Part shown: piece after piece, positions 20,445 to 31,916 of the stretch
Position numbering within the stretch: position 1 is the stretch's first letter
Layout: the number at the start of each line of letters is the position of its first letter
Assembly: GCF_023278565.1 (NCBI RefSeq)
Contig: NC_064677.1
Span: 1,302,001 to 1,366,000, forward strand
Length of the DNA stretch: 64,000 bases
Origin: Colletotrichum lupini
Lineage: Eukaryota > Ascomycota > Sordariomycetes > Glomerellales > Glomerellaceae
Reading direction: 5' to 3'
Program-made: the position numbers and the translations under genes
Notes under the pieces: model-generated
Database searches by the model: none
What the model was told of the DNA's origin: nothing
What the model saw: only the letters and a program-made list of their open reading frames with translations

Positions 20445-21262
20445 CTAAAGAGCCCGCTTCTCAAGCCTACACTTCTTCAGACAGTCCTCAACCTCCAATA
20501 CAAGGTTCTTCGGAATAGCTTGGCGCACCCGATCAATATCCTCCCCAGCAATGCTCGACCCGAACGAAGTCTCAATCAAGACGTCGCTCAGCGCAAACAG
20601 CTGCGCCGCCACCATGGCAGTGCCGCCCTCGTCCGAGGTGAAGGACACGACGGCCGAGGCCGGGGTACACTCGGGGTTCACTTGGGTGTGGAAGGATCCC
20701 TGGGGAAAGACGGTCATTTGGTTGGGACCCAGGTCGGCACGGATGACGCGCTGCTTGCCGGAGGCGTCGAGGACGCCGGCTTCGGGGACCATTTCGGTGA
20801 TGAGGCGGCCCGAGGTTACGACGAGGAGTTCGGAGGCGCGGGGGTGGAGGTGGAGGAAGGACATTGCGCAGGCTGTTTGTGTGTTGTTAGCTTGTCTTTT
20901 CCCAACGTTTTGAGGTTGTATCTTTGGACGTACCGGGTAGGGAGGCGACGGCCATGCTGCCGCTTAGGCCGGTCACAGCTGGGAAGGTTTGGCGGTTGGC
21001 GAGGGCGACTGGGGACTTGTTGAAGTCGTAGATGAAGTCTTCGTTCTTGGTGAGGAGACGGTATCGGGCTGCGCCGCTAGTAATGTGTTAGCAGCTAGTT
21101 TCAGTACCAGTGTAAGTTAAGAATTCTCACACACCTTTCCGCGAGTTGAAGTTGAGCAGTCAAGCTGAGACCCGTGGCCGACTCGTTGTCTCTGCGATGA
21201 GGAGCAGCCATCGCGAGTGAGGACAGGGCCATGGCGGCGAGGGGAAGGTTTGCGATTAGCAT
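20445..21262 (-). CDS. Secreted germin-like cupin (spherulin-type)
   Basis: Three minus-strand exons, 21262-21135, 21076-20934 and 20872-20445, join in frame to give 232 aa. The N-terminus is a signal peptide (MLIANLPLAAMALSSLAMAA) with a following R-R-D that may be a processing site. The cupin metal site is complete. Motif 1 is HLHPRASELLVVTSG, with the H-x-H-x4-E-x6-G spacing. Motif 2 is PQGSFHTQVN, with P-x-G-x2-H-x3-N. Germin-like and spherulin 1a proteins of fungi have this layout and are extracellular; their activity (oxalate oxidase, superoxide dismutase or structural) varies, so none is assigned here. Confidence 0.85.
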
Positions 21263-23056
21263 CTGGATTTTTGTAAGTTTCAGTGATATGAGAATAATGA
21301 GTATTAAAGCAGTTGCTTTGATTGCAGTTGATTTTGTGACGAGTCTGTTGATCCAAACCAATTCTCCTGGGTATCATGATGGCTTTTATGTGAAGATATT
21401 GGTAACTTTAACGGAACATCTCAATGCATCTGCGAAATTACATTCCAAATTATCTTGATCCAAATCGCCACCTGACAGTATCTCAGCTCTGCCCGATCCC
21501 AACTCGAACAAAAGCATGAAGCCATCCGGAAAGCTTCAACTATCCTGTCTAGCTAAACACTGCCGCGCTCACTGGCTTGAAGAGTGCCCGACAGATGAAG
21601 TGACAAATAGTTTCTGAAAAATAGTTGAACAGCATTGGCGCATTTCCGCGTCATTTCCACAATAGGGCGCAGTCTGGTCCAGTTGACGGGGCCCCAGATG
21701 GAGTTGAGGCTGAGTCTGACGCGCTGACGTAGTCTGGCAGACTTACTGAAATGATCGAATCGGGTCACCACATCACCATCAAGTACAGTGAGATATCACT
21801 TTAGTGAACCAGCGAGCCCAAAAGAGCGCGGAAGAGCTGTCAGCTTTGGTGCGGTCGAACTACAGACATTGACGGCATGACGGCCGGACATCGCACTTTG
21901 ATGATTGTGCCGACCACGCCTTCCACAGATTCACGTCGCTTGCTGGACCTTCATCTGATATTCTCTTCACCACCTGAATAAACGGAATACACATCGGAAG
22001 GAAGCTTCATATACCTCCTCGGTCCCATTGCTGTCACCAGCCAGTAGGCGCCCGTCTAGGTCGACAGGTCAGGTCAAACTGGCCGGGTGGTGGATAGGCT
22101 AATTGCCAATAATCAATTACGCCCACAGCCTACCGACGACAGGCTCCGAGTTCGAGTCCCAGCATGTGCACCAAGAGATGTAACTACACCGGTGGTGAAC
22201 TCTTTTTTCTTGGTTTGGGCATCGACCTTTGTGAGTACTAATATGCATTTACTCGTGAACGAGGTCCATGCACAGCTTCCCACTTGTCTTGACCACCTGA
22301 CCACAGATGCTGCTGGCTATTCAATGAATTTCAAGATGATCAGGATGACGCAGGGACAAAGTCTTCGGCTGCAAGGAGCAAACCACAAAGACGCAGGATG
22401 CTCCATAGAGAACCTGTCGTCTCTGTGTGATTAAATTCAGTGGCTTCCTGCTATGCCTAAGTCTATTCTGTCTGGGTTTCCCCTCAAGTCTCTTTCCGAT
22501 CTGCTGACCACAATCTAGACTCTGGTGTAGTAGACAACCAGAACAACTCCCTAGATTAAACTGCCTTCTTTTCGGGTCCTTCCTTCCAGTTTTGAAGCGA
22601 GTAATATTCCAGGATTTGGGCTCATATTTAGTATGAGTCGTAATGACCATGAAAGAGAGCTCTAGCAAGTTCTTTCTCATGATTCTAGCGATCGCAGCAA
22701 TTATGTTGTCAAGTATTCAATGACAATACCATCAGATCGTCCGGCATAAGTCTGCTCTGTTTGTTATATGTCTGTGCGCTTAATCTATAAGTGCTATTGA
22801 GTATCACATAACCCGTCGGCGTAAGAGTCACGTTGGGGCTGAGTAAGTGCCCACGCCGCCACCTCGTATTTCGGCAGGGAGTCTCTAATATTGAGTCAAC
22901 TAGATGTTAGCTCGTGTCTGTATATGCAAATGGTGCTACATATACTATGCAAGGGAAGTGCTGTCCTGTTCCTCGCACAAATGCTAAGTAATTCGTCAAG
23001 AAACAAAGTTTCCCGACTCTTTTGATTGTCAATCATCTTGTCCATCCTCCACTCCC
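21263..23056. other. Long gene-free stretch
   Basis: I see no supported gene in this 1.8 kb. It includes the cupin promoter at its left end. Near 22100-22190 the sequence GAGTTCGAGTCCC resembles a tRNA T-arm and is followed by CACCA, but the stems do not close and I do not call a tRNA. Confidence 0.35.
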
Positions 23057-23878
23057 ATGGCGCCGGGAACATCTCCCCGCAATATCGCACAAAAGCCACG
23101 CCTCTTCAATGGAAGCGAGCTCCGTCGCTTCGAAGACTGCGCCAACGAAAACGAGACCCTGGCGGATTGCTGGGCAGGCAACCATATCGTCATCGTAGCC
23201 TGCGAGCTATCAGACAGGTACCAGTACGCCGACCAACGCAATTCCAGAGCGATAGAGATAAATGTCATGTCACCCGCGGACAAGCCTATATGGCGATCCT
23301 TACCTCTGGATGACAAGAAGCACGACGCCTTCAAGAAACATTGCAGCACCAGGACAATTCGTATGCTAGAGAAGTCGAAAGTCAATAAGAGCCTCCAGCC
23401 AAAACCATGGTCGTGGTACAACGCTGCCGCTGCGCATGAGACGTTTGAGCTCTACGAGGAAGAGGCGAGGGCCAAGGCTCAAGAGGCGTTTGATGCGCTG
23501 GGTGGTCCGGCGTACGCGACGGTGTGCGTTGTGAGCTACGATCTTCGGGAGACCATGGCCGCGCTGGAGTTGTTCAAGGTCAGATTGCCCTCTTCTAAGG
23601 TTGTGTTTGTGGACTTGATCAAGGTACTGGAGCACCAGACGAGGGGCGAGGGGGTTATCCCAGAGCAGCTGAGGAAGTATACAAACGGCAACATTGCGAT
23701 GAGGAACGGGAAACTCGATAGGCGGCCTGGGGCGCCGAGGGGCTATCTCGGGATGCCGAGTATAAGGTTGTTGGAGGTGGTTGGGCTTGCTGCTGAGAGC
23801 CATAGGGCGGACCATAAGAAGCTCGAAAAGGGGAATTTGGCTCTGGAGAGGATTACCAAAAGAATTCGCAACGGATAG
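23057..23878 (+). CDS. Hypothetical protein
   Basis: A single-exon frame of 273 aa with a reasonable start (CTCCCATGGCGCC). I do not recognise the family. There is no signal peptide or membrane segment. Two short hydrophobic beta-like stretches, HIVIVACELSD near residue 43 and ATVCVVSYDLRET plus KVVFVDLIKVLE near residues 150-180, alternate with charged helices. This suggests an alpha/beta fold, but no catalytic motif is obvious. The C-terminus is basic (KKLEKGNLALERITKRIRNG). It sits at the edge of a relic-rich interval, so it may be lineage-specific. Codon usage looks ordinary for the window. Confidence 0.55.
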   Translation: MAPGTSPRNIAQKPRLFNGSELRRFEDCANENETLADCWAGNHIVIVACELSDRYQYADQRNSRAIEINVMSPADKPIWRSLPLDDKKHDAFKKHCSTRTIRMLEKSKVNKSLQPKPWSWYNAAAAHETFELYEEEARAKAQEAFDALGGPAYATVCVVSYDLRETMAALELFKVRLPSSKVVFVDLIKVLEHQTRGEGVIPEQLRKYTNGNIAMRNGKLDRRPGAPRGYLGMPSIRLLEVVGLAAESHRADHKKLEKGNLALERITKRIRNG

Positions 23879-24146
23879 GCGTATGGACCATTGAGATCAG
23901 GCACTTTGATGTGTTACAAGTATGCAAGGTCAACTTCCTTCCGCACTAAGAACTTCATTCAATAACGTAACAATTGTGGTTCGACAACAACGAATCATAA
24001 TTTGAATATTGTAGAATCACCGCCTCTGAAGTCTGAATCTTTCTGTTCTAGGTACTCAACGGCAACCTGTGTCAGATGGACCAAAGCCTGATACTAATTA
24101 CCCTACAGCTTCGCACAGGTCCAAGATAATCCGCAACATCATTTCC

Positions 24147-24707
24147 CTAAGCGTAGGCATTCGCAACATTGGCACGATGGGCCTTTTCTTCCAAGCTGAT
24201 TTCTGGACGCACACGCCTGAGGATCTCCTGGATCCGCCGCAACCCTTCTTTCGCCTTCGCTCGGATGGAGTCGACACCAACACCCATCAACTTGCCGTCT
24301 CGCTCCAAGATCTTTCCATCCACCATGACAAAGTCAACATCAGCGGGAGTAGAGTGAAGCATAGCAGTTCCCAAAGGATTCGCTGATTCGCTGAGCGCGC
24401 GTTCACTCATGATGACGACACTATCAGCACGCTTCCCAGGAGTCAACGTGCCAATCTTGTCACTGAGCCCGACGGCCTCTGCACCGTTCCGTGTGCCCCA
24501 TATCAGGGCATCCCGAACGCCAAAGTCCATCTTGAAAGAAATTCTCAAGTCGAGGTGTTCTGTGCCATGTTTCAGCCCCCACTGTACTTGCAGCTACAAC
24601 CGCATCTGGGGTAGCAGATCAGGTGGGACAGCGCTCGATGTGTCTATGCTCAGAGACGGCTTCAGGCCGTGGGTGATCAGCCAGTCAAGAGCCTGATCGG
24701 AGCAGGG
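24147..24707 (-). pseudogene. 3' remnant of an amidohydrolase (cytosine deaminase/chlorohydrolase-like)
   Basis: The minus-strand frame from about 24707 reads CSDQALDWLITHGLKPSLSI, then DTSSAVPPDLLPQMRL, then an in-frame TAG, LQVQWGLKHG, and on to FGVRDALIWGTRNGAEAVGL and the signature IGTLTPGKRADSVVI. This is the C-terminal third of a metal-dependent amidohydrolase. The metal-binding N-terminal two thirds (HxH and the following His/Asp sites) are absent, and upstream sequence is closed by another stop. With a missing 5' part plus an internal stop it is a pseudogene or gene fragment. The distal part after the TAG is still open for 134 codons, so the decay is fairly recent. Confidence 0.72.
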
Positions 24708-25153
24708 TAAGCGCTAGAAATATTTCGATCCGCATTCTTAGACGGCTATTGAATCGTGTCGAAGACTTCAGACTCCTAGTTCGTTGTCTATCAGAATTTG
24801 GCAACGGGCAAGACAACTTATATTGGTGCTTCTAAGGGGTAAAAAAGTGCTTTTCTGGTGAGCGGCGTATCGTATTGAATTTCCGTCGCATTACTGTTGG
24901 AACTGCGCCAACTGGTTGATTATGGTGCAGTCCATAGTGCAATGTGTCACTGGTCTCTGATACCCATAGAAGTGGCCGCAATCAATGCTGCTTGCTTCCG
25001 AGTCCTCGTGTATTTGGACTTGAAGGCTACTCGAGAACAAATCGACAAATAAATGGCTTTTTCATAGACCTGTCCAGTCTGGCAGGTATCTCTGCCCTCT
25101 GAAATCGTCGTATTCCACCGGCATCTCCAGGTCCTGTCACAACAACCATCATG
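24708..25153. other. Spacer between amidohydrolase relic and NLR-like gene
   Basis: Nothing recognisable remains in this 0.45 kb. It may be the deleted or decayed 5' part of the amidohydrolase, but no family motif is left. Confidence 0.35.
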
Positions 25154-28100
25154 CTAAGATGAGTTGACATCATCTAGAATGTGCCTCTTCTTCCTTCGGT
25201 ACGTCAGGTACCGGTGTTCATCCTGACTCTGTCCGTGTAGTCTGCTTAAGATGGGCTGCCAGAATGGGTCATTTCCATACAGCTCCTGCAAAGTGCCATC
25301 GCTCTTCAAGGCGTCGACACTATTCCCTCCAGCGTCTATGAGATCGGCCGCAATCGTTCCATAAGTGGCCCAGCGATGCCTAGTACGATACACCTCGTCT
25401 GTATTCAATTTGCTTAGCAACATTTCCTGCCCCCTGTGCTTCTCCGCGCTTGCCATCTCCCCGCTGAGAGTCTCTAGCCGGCGTATTACCATGGACAGCG
25501 CCGTGTCTCCCGGTGCGACCTTGGGACCCCTAAACACTAGCGCGTTCTTCTCCGATCGGTCTTCCGTCATGCGCAAACGCCAGTTGAGGACCTCGTCCCC
25601 GGCCGCCATGGGTGACGATTCCAGCCAGTGGTTTGTGTCGCTGCCGCTTTGCAGCATGGCCTTGACGGCCTCAACTTCTCCCTGGTGAGCGGCGGCCATG
25701 AGGGGTGTCACGCCTTCGCAGACCGCGTCCAAGCGTGCGCCGTGTTTTATGAGTTCAGCGGCGACAGTCCCGTGGGCGTAGTGGAGCGGCGTTGCGCCGT
25801 GGACGTCTGCGATGTTGGGGTCCGCGGCCAGCGTGAGAAGAATGGTGACCAGGACGGCGATGCCGCTTCTGGACGCCATCAAGAGTGGTGTCTCGCCGCT
25901 GCCGTTACGCGAGTTCACCTCGGCGCCGTCCTTGAACAACGTGTTCAGGATGATGTACGGGTAGTCCCGGGGCCGGGGCTCGCAGTACTTCCGGCAGGCG
26001 AACTGAAACGCCGTTTCGTTATTGGAGCCGTAGCGACGCGTCCTGTCATAGGCGCCTGCGCCACGGAGCATCTCGAAGACCTTGTAGTCGGCCACGTCGA
26101 TGGCGAGAAAAAAGGGCGGGATGTCGCTGTCTGGGTTGGCTAGGACATCGGCCCCTAGGTCCACGAGCAGGCCGGCCAGATCTGTGAGGCTCCTTTCCTG
26201 CTGTAAACAGAGCTGTAGTGGACTGGGGAAGCCGGGCACGCTGGAACCGTTAGGATCTGCGCCGTGATCGGTCAGCAGAGTCCGTGCCAGCCGCTCGTGA
26301 TTTTGTTGGATGGCCGTATGTAGGAGAGTCATCCCATTATCCAACAAGGCATCGATGTGAGGGAGGTAGTTCGTAAAGTAAATGATAGGATCACACATGC
26401 ATGTTTTGGGTGGCGAACGGCATGTGTTAGTAATTATGTGCGTGATGGCCAAGCGAGCAACGGCGTTCAAGCTGAATTCGGCTGCCATTGGGTCTGGGAA
26501 CTGGTTGTAGCGATCACCCGTCCCAAAAGGAAGGCAGCCTAGACCGATGAAGCGCAAGATAACGGGCAACTCAACCTTGCGCATAGTGTGCATGCAGTTC
26601 ATGAGGTAGACCGGCACCAGTGGACCCATGGCTTCTCCAGAAAGGTTGAACTCTTGCTGACTTTCCTCAACAGCCTGGCCTTTTGCGGCCATGGACGGAC
26701 TCCTATCATTCTTCTCGCTTAGGCGAGCTGTGGTTGATAAGACCTCGCTCGAGTTGTTTTTGTCTGAGTTGAAGAGGAGGTGTCTGAAGAGAAAGCCGTG
26801 ATTGTTGTGGATGGCCCATTCTGCGACGGAGGCGGCAGAGCTAGCGTTCCAAGGGAGAGAGTCTGAGATAGATTGTACGGATCCGGTAAGTAAAATCTTC
26901 CATAGAGAGTACACAGCGGGATCTATTGCCTCGGAGAAGCTCTTGGACATGATCAGCCAGTGTGCTTTCGCATAGGGCAGAAAGAGCTGTACATCGTCGT
27001 GGACTTCGAATCTATGTGCAAGCAAGTCGGACGCCAGGCGTTCCAGGTCAACCTTGGAGACGCTGGAGCGTTTGTTCTGGGACAAAATTCTCATGACCTT
27101 TTGAGAGAGCCTTTTAGACGGCATGGCTGACTCGGCCACCATCGGGGGGACTTGGACGAAGGAGACCTTTTGTGCCGTCGAGACCCGGTTCTCAAAGACG
27201 CTATAATTTAGATACGTCACGCAAACTGCACCTACATTGATCTCAGACTCCTGGAAGTCAAAGTGAAAGGGCGCCGCGGTCTGAATGGCGGGGCAGCCGG
27301 CAAGGTGCAGGAGAGCGCTGTGATGGATGAACCTGACGCCGAGATCCTCCTCGTCGATGTCGAGAAGACTACCGCCGTACTGTGATGCTAGGGCGTGCCC
27401 GGAACCGACGAGGCTCGAGGAGTTCCATGCAAGGATTCCGGGCTCAACATTGACAGCTACACGTAACTCGTCTACGGATAAGCACGGGTCGGCAGCGGCA
27501 ACGAGTTGGAAGATCCTGGAATCGTATCTGTGGTCTGGAATCCTTAGAAGGGCCTGGTCGAAAGCCTCTGGGAGGTTACGGGGTAGGTTGTTTATGATGT
27601 TTAATATGTCGGCCTCGGACCGAAGCTCCTGGGTATATTTCGGGCAAATAGCTTCGATCTGGAGGGATAGCCACAGGAACATGCCCTGGCAGCCTACTAG
27701 TAGCTGCTTCGTAATTAGCCTTTCTAGTTCAGCTGAGAACGGCCTGACCAACTTCCACCGCTCCATCTCTGCCGATATATAACTAAGAATATCACCTGAG
27801 CGGTCTGCATGCTCCATGGAGAGCGTTGTGTTGATCCGAATCATAGATTCCGCGATTCTTTTGCACCTCGACGTTGGCCGAGATGAGCAGCATAATCGAA
27901 TGTGCCTAGCATTCATGAGCCGCTTCATCTGCATAAACAGATCGTCCATCTCCTCGTGCGGAGCTTCATCGAGACCATCCAGCACAAAGACTCCCTCCCA
28001 GTCTGGCGGGGTAATGTCCAAGATGAGTTGAATATAGGCTTCGGTGTTGGATGTGGTGGGGGAGCCGTCGGTGCGATCCAAAAATTGTTCGAATGTTGAT

Positions 28101-29502
28101 GCGAGGACCGGACTACTCAGAACCTGGTGGGCAATACTTCCAAGTATGTTATCCACATACAGCGTCTTTCGGTTGTTGCTTTTGCAGAAAAAGTACGAGA
28201 CAGTCCGGGGCCTTTGTTTAGTTGGGGCGGCTGCTACGAAGTCAGTCTCATTGACGGTAAGTCGGTTGCGAAATCGGTAGGTAAAGAATGACGCGAATAT
28301 AAAGAATGGTAGACAGGGAGGGTGACTGAGACAGGGAATACAGATGCTGAGTACAAGGACTTTGAACAGAGTTGGGCAACACTCACAGCCGGAGCTCGCG
28401 TCTCCCTTGGTTAGGACTAAGTCAGCAATGACGGAGGCCATGGTGACGGTCTTTCCGGACCCCAGGTTACCCTGCAGCCAAATAACAGATGAATCGGGGC
28501 ACTCTAGCCATGTTTGATACTCCTGGTCCTTGAGTATCCAGTTCGAGGTCCCCTTCTTTCGTTCTCGACGCCATATCGAGTCGAACTCCTTTTGGTCCGG
28601 ACACAGGCATTCGAGGATACGGTGTTTGCGAGCCTCCCGGTTGCGCTTGGCAGCTTTTCGTGACGCTGCTATTTGCAGTCTGTTCAGCCGTTCTAGACTG
28701 GAAGACTGTTCTCGAAGTGTCGACTTGGCAACGAGTATGGCAATGCGCTTCTCAACTAGCCGCCCCCACTCGGCGAGGTCCGTCTCTAGCGGCTTGAAGA
28801 CTGTATCAAAAGGGGAGCCGAACGAAGAGGTAATTTGCGAGACGAGTGATTTCTGAGCGTGGCTGACGATTTTTTTGCTGATCTCTACAATGACTATGAT
28901 ATACTCACACATGTAGCCTTGGACTTGCCGGCATTGAGGAAAGAGCATGGCAAAGTCTTGGTGCAGTGAAACGGAGCGTCCTATCCTCAGAAGCAAGTTG
29001 GAAACCTTTTCAAAGTATGACAGGAAACTGAGGGAAATCTATCGTTGTTAGAAGATTGCGGCTATCCCGGCAAGTCCCACATCTCCGACTCCTCTCCTCG
29101 GATATCAACGAAAGATGATATACGACCAGCCATGATAAATTGACATACCTCTAAAGCAATCCGTACGGTGGCCCAGACGCCGCATGCGAGGAGATTCTGC
29201 GACCCGCCAATCAAAACATCGCCAATGGGGGCAAACTGGCGAATGCGGTCGAGTGTGGCGACCAGGCGGGTGGCATAGGGCCGCCAGGACTTGTGGCGGC
29301 GGGCGCCGTCGCGATTGATCTCCTCGGTGAGCTGGACGACCTCGAGGGCGTTGGGCGGGCGACGCGTCTGCAGGTTCTTGAACTTGGCGTGTCTGTCTTT
29401 GTCGCCGCTCAGGCAGACGCTGAACTCAGAGATGGCCTGGGCCAGGCGGATTTCCGGCTTGAGCTTGCCAACGGTGCCGACCGCCGTCGATAGGTTCTCC
29501 AT
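25154..29502 (-). CDS. NACHT-ankyrin NLR-like protein
   Basis: Minus-strand exons 29502-29149, 29038-28387 and 28230-25154 give about 1360 aa. A helical N-terminal region of roughly 250 residues is of the type seen in fungal STAND proteins (VWATVRIALE joins SLSFLSYFEKVSNLLLRIG across the first intron). The NACHT domain follows, with Walker A GNLGSGKT near residues 308-315 and Walker B VFVLDGLDEAP near 416-426, then a winged-helix-like region. The last third carries ankyrin repeats (DNGMTLLHTAIQQNHERLARTLL, SGETPLLMASRSG, HGATPLHYAHG, GVTPLMAAAHQGEVEAVKAML). Such proteins act in fungal non-self recognition and programmed cell death in studied cases; the role here is unknown. The second intron ends at CGTAGCAG, so a NAGNAG choice (28231 or 28234) can add one residue. 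All exons are open, so the gene looks intact. Confidence 0.88.
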
Positions 29503-30247
29503 GGCTGCCGGCGATTGTCGTGGTCCCGGGCGGTGTTTTCACCGGATAAAGCACACACATGCGCAAACTATAGATGGTTGGGTTGAGTCTTACGGGATGT
29601 AACGACTCATAGCTAGATTCCTGTCAGGACGGACCGCACACAAGGCTTCCGGGCTGCTCACGTCTTCGGCACACGGTGACCACCCTTCGAGCGAGATTTG
29701 CAGGGTGATGAGATAGGCCGGGGCTTTCTTGAACCGAGTCGAGGGTCTGGGGCGTTGGCTTTGAGGAGGAGAAATAGCGATCAGGCTGCAAGGCTGCGGC
29801 CAGCAATGCCATATAGCTGGGGTTGAGAAAGCGAGAGAAGGGGCATCGTTGCGGCACTGAACTATACTACGGTGAAGCTGATCCTGGCCACATGCAGGAG
29901 CTCGCAGCGTGATGGGGGCCCGAGACTGCGCACACAGCAACTCAAAGAGACATGCTGACAGTCACGTGAGGACGTTCATGTCATCTTGTCATACTTCCAA
30001 TAAGGCTGTGCCGTACTTGAGGGCAAGCTGACAAAAGTACGGCAATCTTTTAGCAATTTGCCTGATTTTCATTGGCCCAGTTGTACATATTCTCATCAGA
30101 GCCCTAATCTAAGGTAAGAATCTGGCAAGCCATTCAAAAGGTTGGCACCTCTGTTTGGTGTTGACTCTGTGATTAGTCTTGGATAATCCACCAATTAATG
30201 AGAAGACTAGGATCAGATGAGCCAGTTCCTTTAGGAGCCAGGCAATG
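29503..30247. other. Upstream region of the NLR-like gene
   Basis: This 0.74 kb runs from the NLR-like start codon to the degraded LTR. It probably contains the NLR promoter. Overlapping short frames (for example 29590-29940, minus) show no family content. The last 200 bp grow AT-rich toward the LTR. Confidence 0.4.
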
Positions 30248-30463
30248 TGTCGGATTGGAAGTCCAATTCGACCGCGGCATACGGCCGACTGCGCAGGGGC
30301 TAATTAGGGGCCCTATTTATAATTATTATAGCCTACTTAACTTATAATTAAACCCTTTTTTTTATATTTATATAGTAAAATAGATTCATAGTTAATTAAC
30401 CTACTTTTTTAAAACTACGGTTCGAACTAATTAACTAATATCCCTATAATAGGGATACTAATA
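30248..30463. mobile_element. Solo LTR of the same family, RIP-mutated over its 3' three quarters
   Basis: This 216-bp copy matches the LTR at 8849-9051. Its first 53 bases are identical (30248-30300). Beyond that, more than a dozen differences are C-to-T or G-to-A, for example CCAATT to CTAATT, TACGATTATCG to TATAATTATTA and the end ACCAACA to ACTAATA, plus small AT-rich insertions. Flanking CAATG (30243-30247) and TAATG (30464-30468) look like a 5-bp target duplication with one C-to-T change. The pattern on both strands is the hallmark of RIP. Confidence 0.8.
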
Positions 30464-30552
30464 TAATGGCTATTCGGGCGTGTATGATGACGGCCAGTCA
30501 GCCATTCGCCGTTCAAACATCGCCCTGATTGCTCCTATATGGCACATGGGAA

Positions 30553-30904
30553 TTAACGTTTGGGTCCGCGCCGGGCAGCCCACTTCCACCTGTCTTCGAG
30601 TCGGACGTTGAAAGAAGGGCTGGTGACGCCACGCTTGTTTAATTTAAGATAGGTCAGCCAGGGGCGATTCTTAGACCAAATAAGAAATATCGATGACGAA
30701 CGGGTGGGTGAGTCGACTAGCGATTTTGCCGCCGCGGTTGTCCTCGATTTCGTCAAAGTCCGAGACATAAACATTCTGCTGCGTGGGCTGGAGTAGATTC
30801 ACGTTGCCCTTGGAGGGAGGCCGAAGCACTACTTGGCACTTGCTCTGCTTCTTGGCGTCGGAGATGGTCTTCGAAGCATCGCTCAAGACACCAGTTCGAA
30901 CCAT
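30553..30904 (-). pseudogene. Degenerate, 3'-truncated copy of ribosomal protein S22 (uS8)
   Basis: The minus-strand frame from ATG 30904 begins MVRTGVLSDASKTISDAKKQ and continues QVVLRPPSK and SDFDEIEDNRGGKI, clearly the start of eukaryotic uS8 (Rps22/Rps15a) but with many substitutions. After GGKI comes a stretch that reads as a retained intron with a damaged donor (GCTAGT) and CTGAC branch-like and CTTAA ends. Then, in another frame, LNKRGVTSPSFNVRLEDRWKW appears, after which the remaining third of uS8 is missing. It therefore arose from a genomic copy including an intron, not from reverse-transcribed mRNA. The working RPS22 must be elsewhere in the genome. Confidence 0.75.
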
Positions 30905-31916
30905 GTTGTTCAGAGGAAAGGGAAGATTAGAAGGTGGCAAGTTTCCGCGAAGATGCCCTTTTGAAGAACTCACGATGGCGACGGACTACAAGATTCAACC
31001 ACGTCGCGTTTGCTGAGTCTTGGCGAGTTGGTGAATTGCAGGTCCTTCAGAGACATTAACTGTAGTCTAGCAATACCTGCGGAGAATGGCAAAGCCATAC
31101 AAACTTAAGGATTTCCATCATGGCCTAGAGCCAGACATTGTGCAGGAGGCTTAGCATTTGGTATGCCGGAGAACTTGGTCAAGTAACTCCAGAGAACCCC
31201 TTAATGAGGAAAACTAAATAGCAATACCATTGACTTGACAGAAGTACTGTTCTTTGACCTTTTTTTGCATCCCACCGTGAAATTCTGCAATGGCTTGGAT
31301 GCGAATTTGCTATATGAGGGGACCGACGGCAAACCAATTGGTCCATGGTGTCCTAGAATCGATCAGATATTGGTATGGCATGGTGTCTACCAACCCCATC
31401 CGAACATTCAACGAGAAAATGATCGCGATACTTGATTAGGTAAGTGAATGACTTGCAGGCATTCTCTCATTGGGTCCTTCCATGTGCAAGTGGACCTTCC
31501 ATGGTATCCTTATCGATAAGAGCCGCGCAACACCGTGCAGACGTGGGGGGTCCACTCATCTCGAGTTGCGCCTTCCCCATTTCCGCTTGAGATGTGTGGG
31601 GAAGGGGGGCATTTTTGGGGGAGGAGCAGCTCAACGCGCCCATCCCCCGCGTTATGCCAGACACCTGAGGCGCAACTCTGCCAATCTCCAATTCCATCTC
31701 ATCTTGCGCCCACCTCTCGTCTCCATCTCACCGGCTGTCGCGAATATCTTCAGCCCGCTCTGCGCAACTTGCTTGGCGTGCCACAACGTACCCGCACCCC
31801 TTGCTCATGAGAGTATCACCCCCTAGAAAGGTACATACGGGCTCAGCAAACCATAAATACGAGCTACGCTTAAGGATCAAGCGTCTCTCTTGACGATGCT
31901 CTCATGACCGTTGTCG
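30905..31916. other. Relic-rich spacer upstream of the transcription factor
   Basis: The first 150 bp look like the old leader of the RPS22 copy, including a GTGAGT donor-like site on the minus strand at about 30968-30973. The remainder is the presumed promoter of the regulator gene, with GC-rich blocks around 31540-31660. No gene is supported. Confidence 0.4.

Noticed and set aside
22085..22185. Possible tRNA gene (T-arm-like GAGTTCGAGTCCC followed by CACCA)
   Set aside because: The T stem has two mismatches in five and no upstream segment pairs with the supposed acceptor strand, so a cloverleaf does not form.
28231..28386. Transmembrane segment inside the NLR-like protein
   Set aside because: The hydrophobic stretch lies in a segment bounded by GTGAGT and CAG whose removal restores the NACHT domain, so it is an intron.
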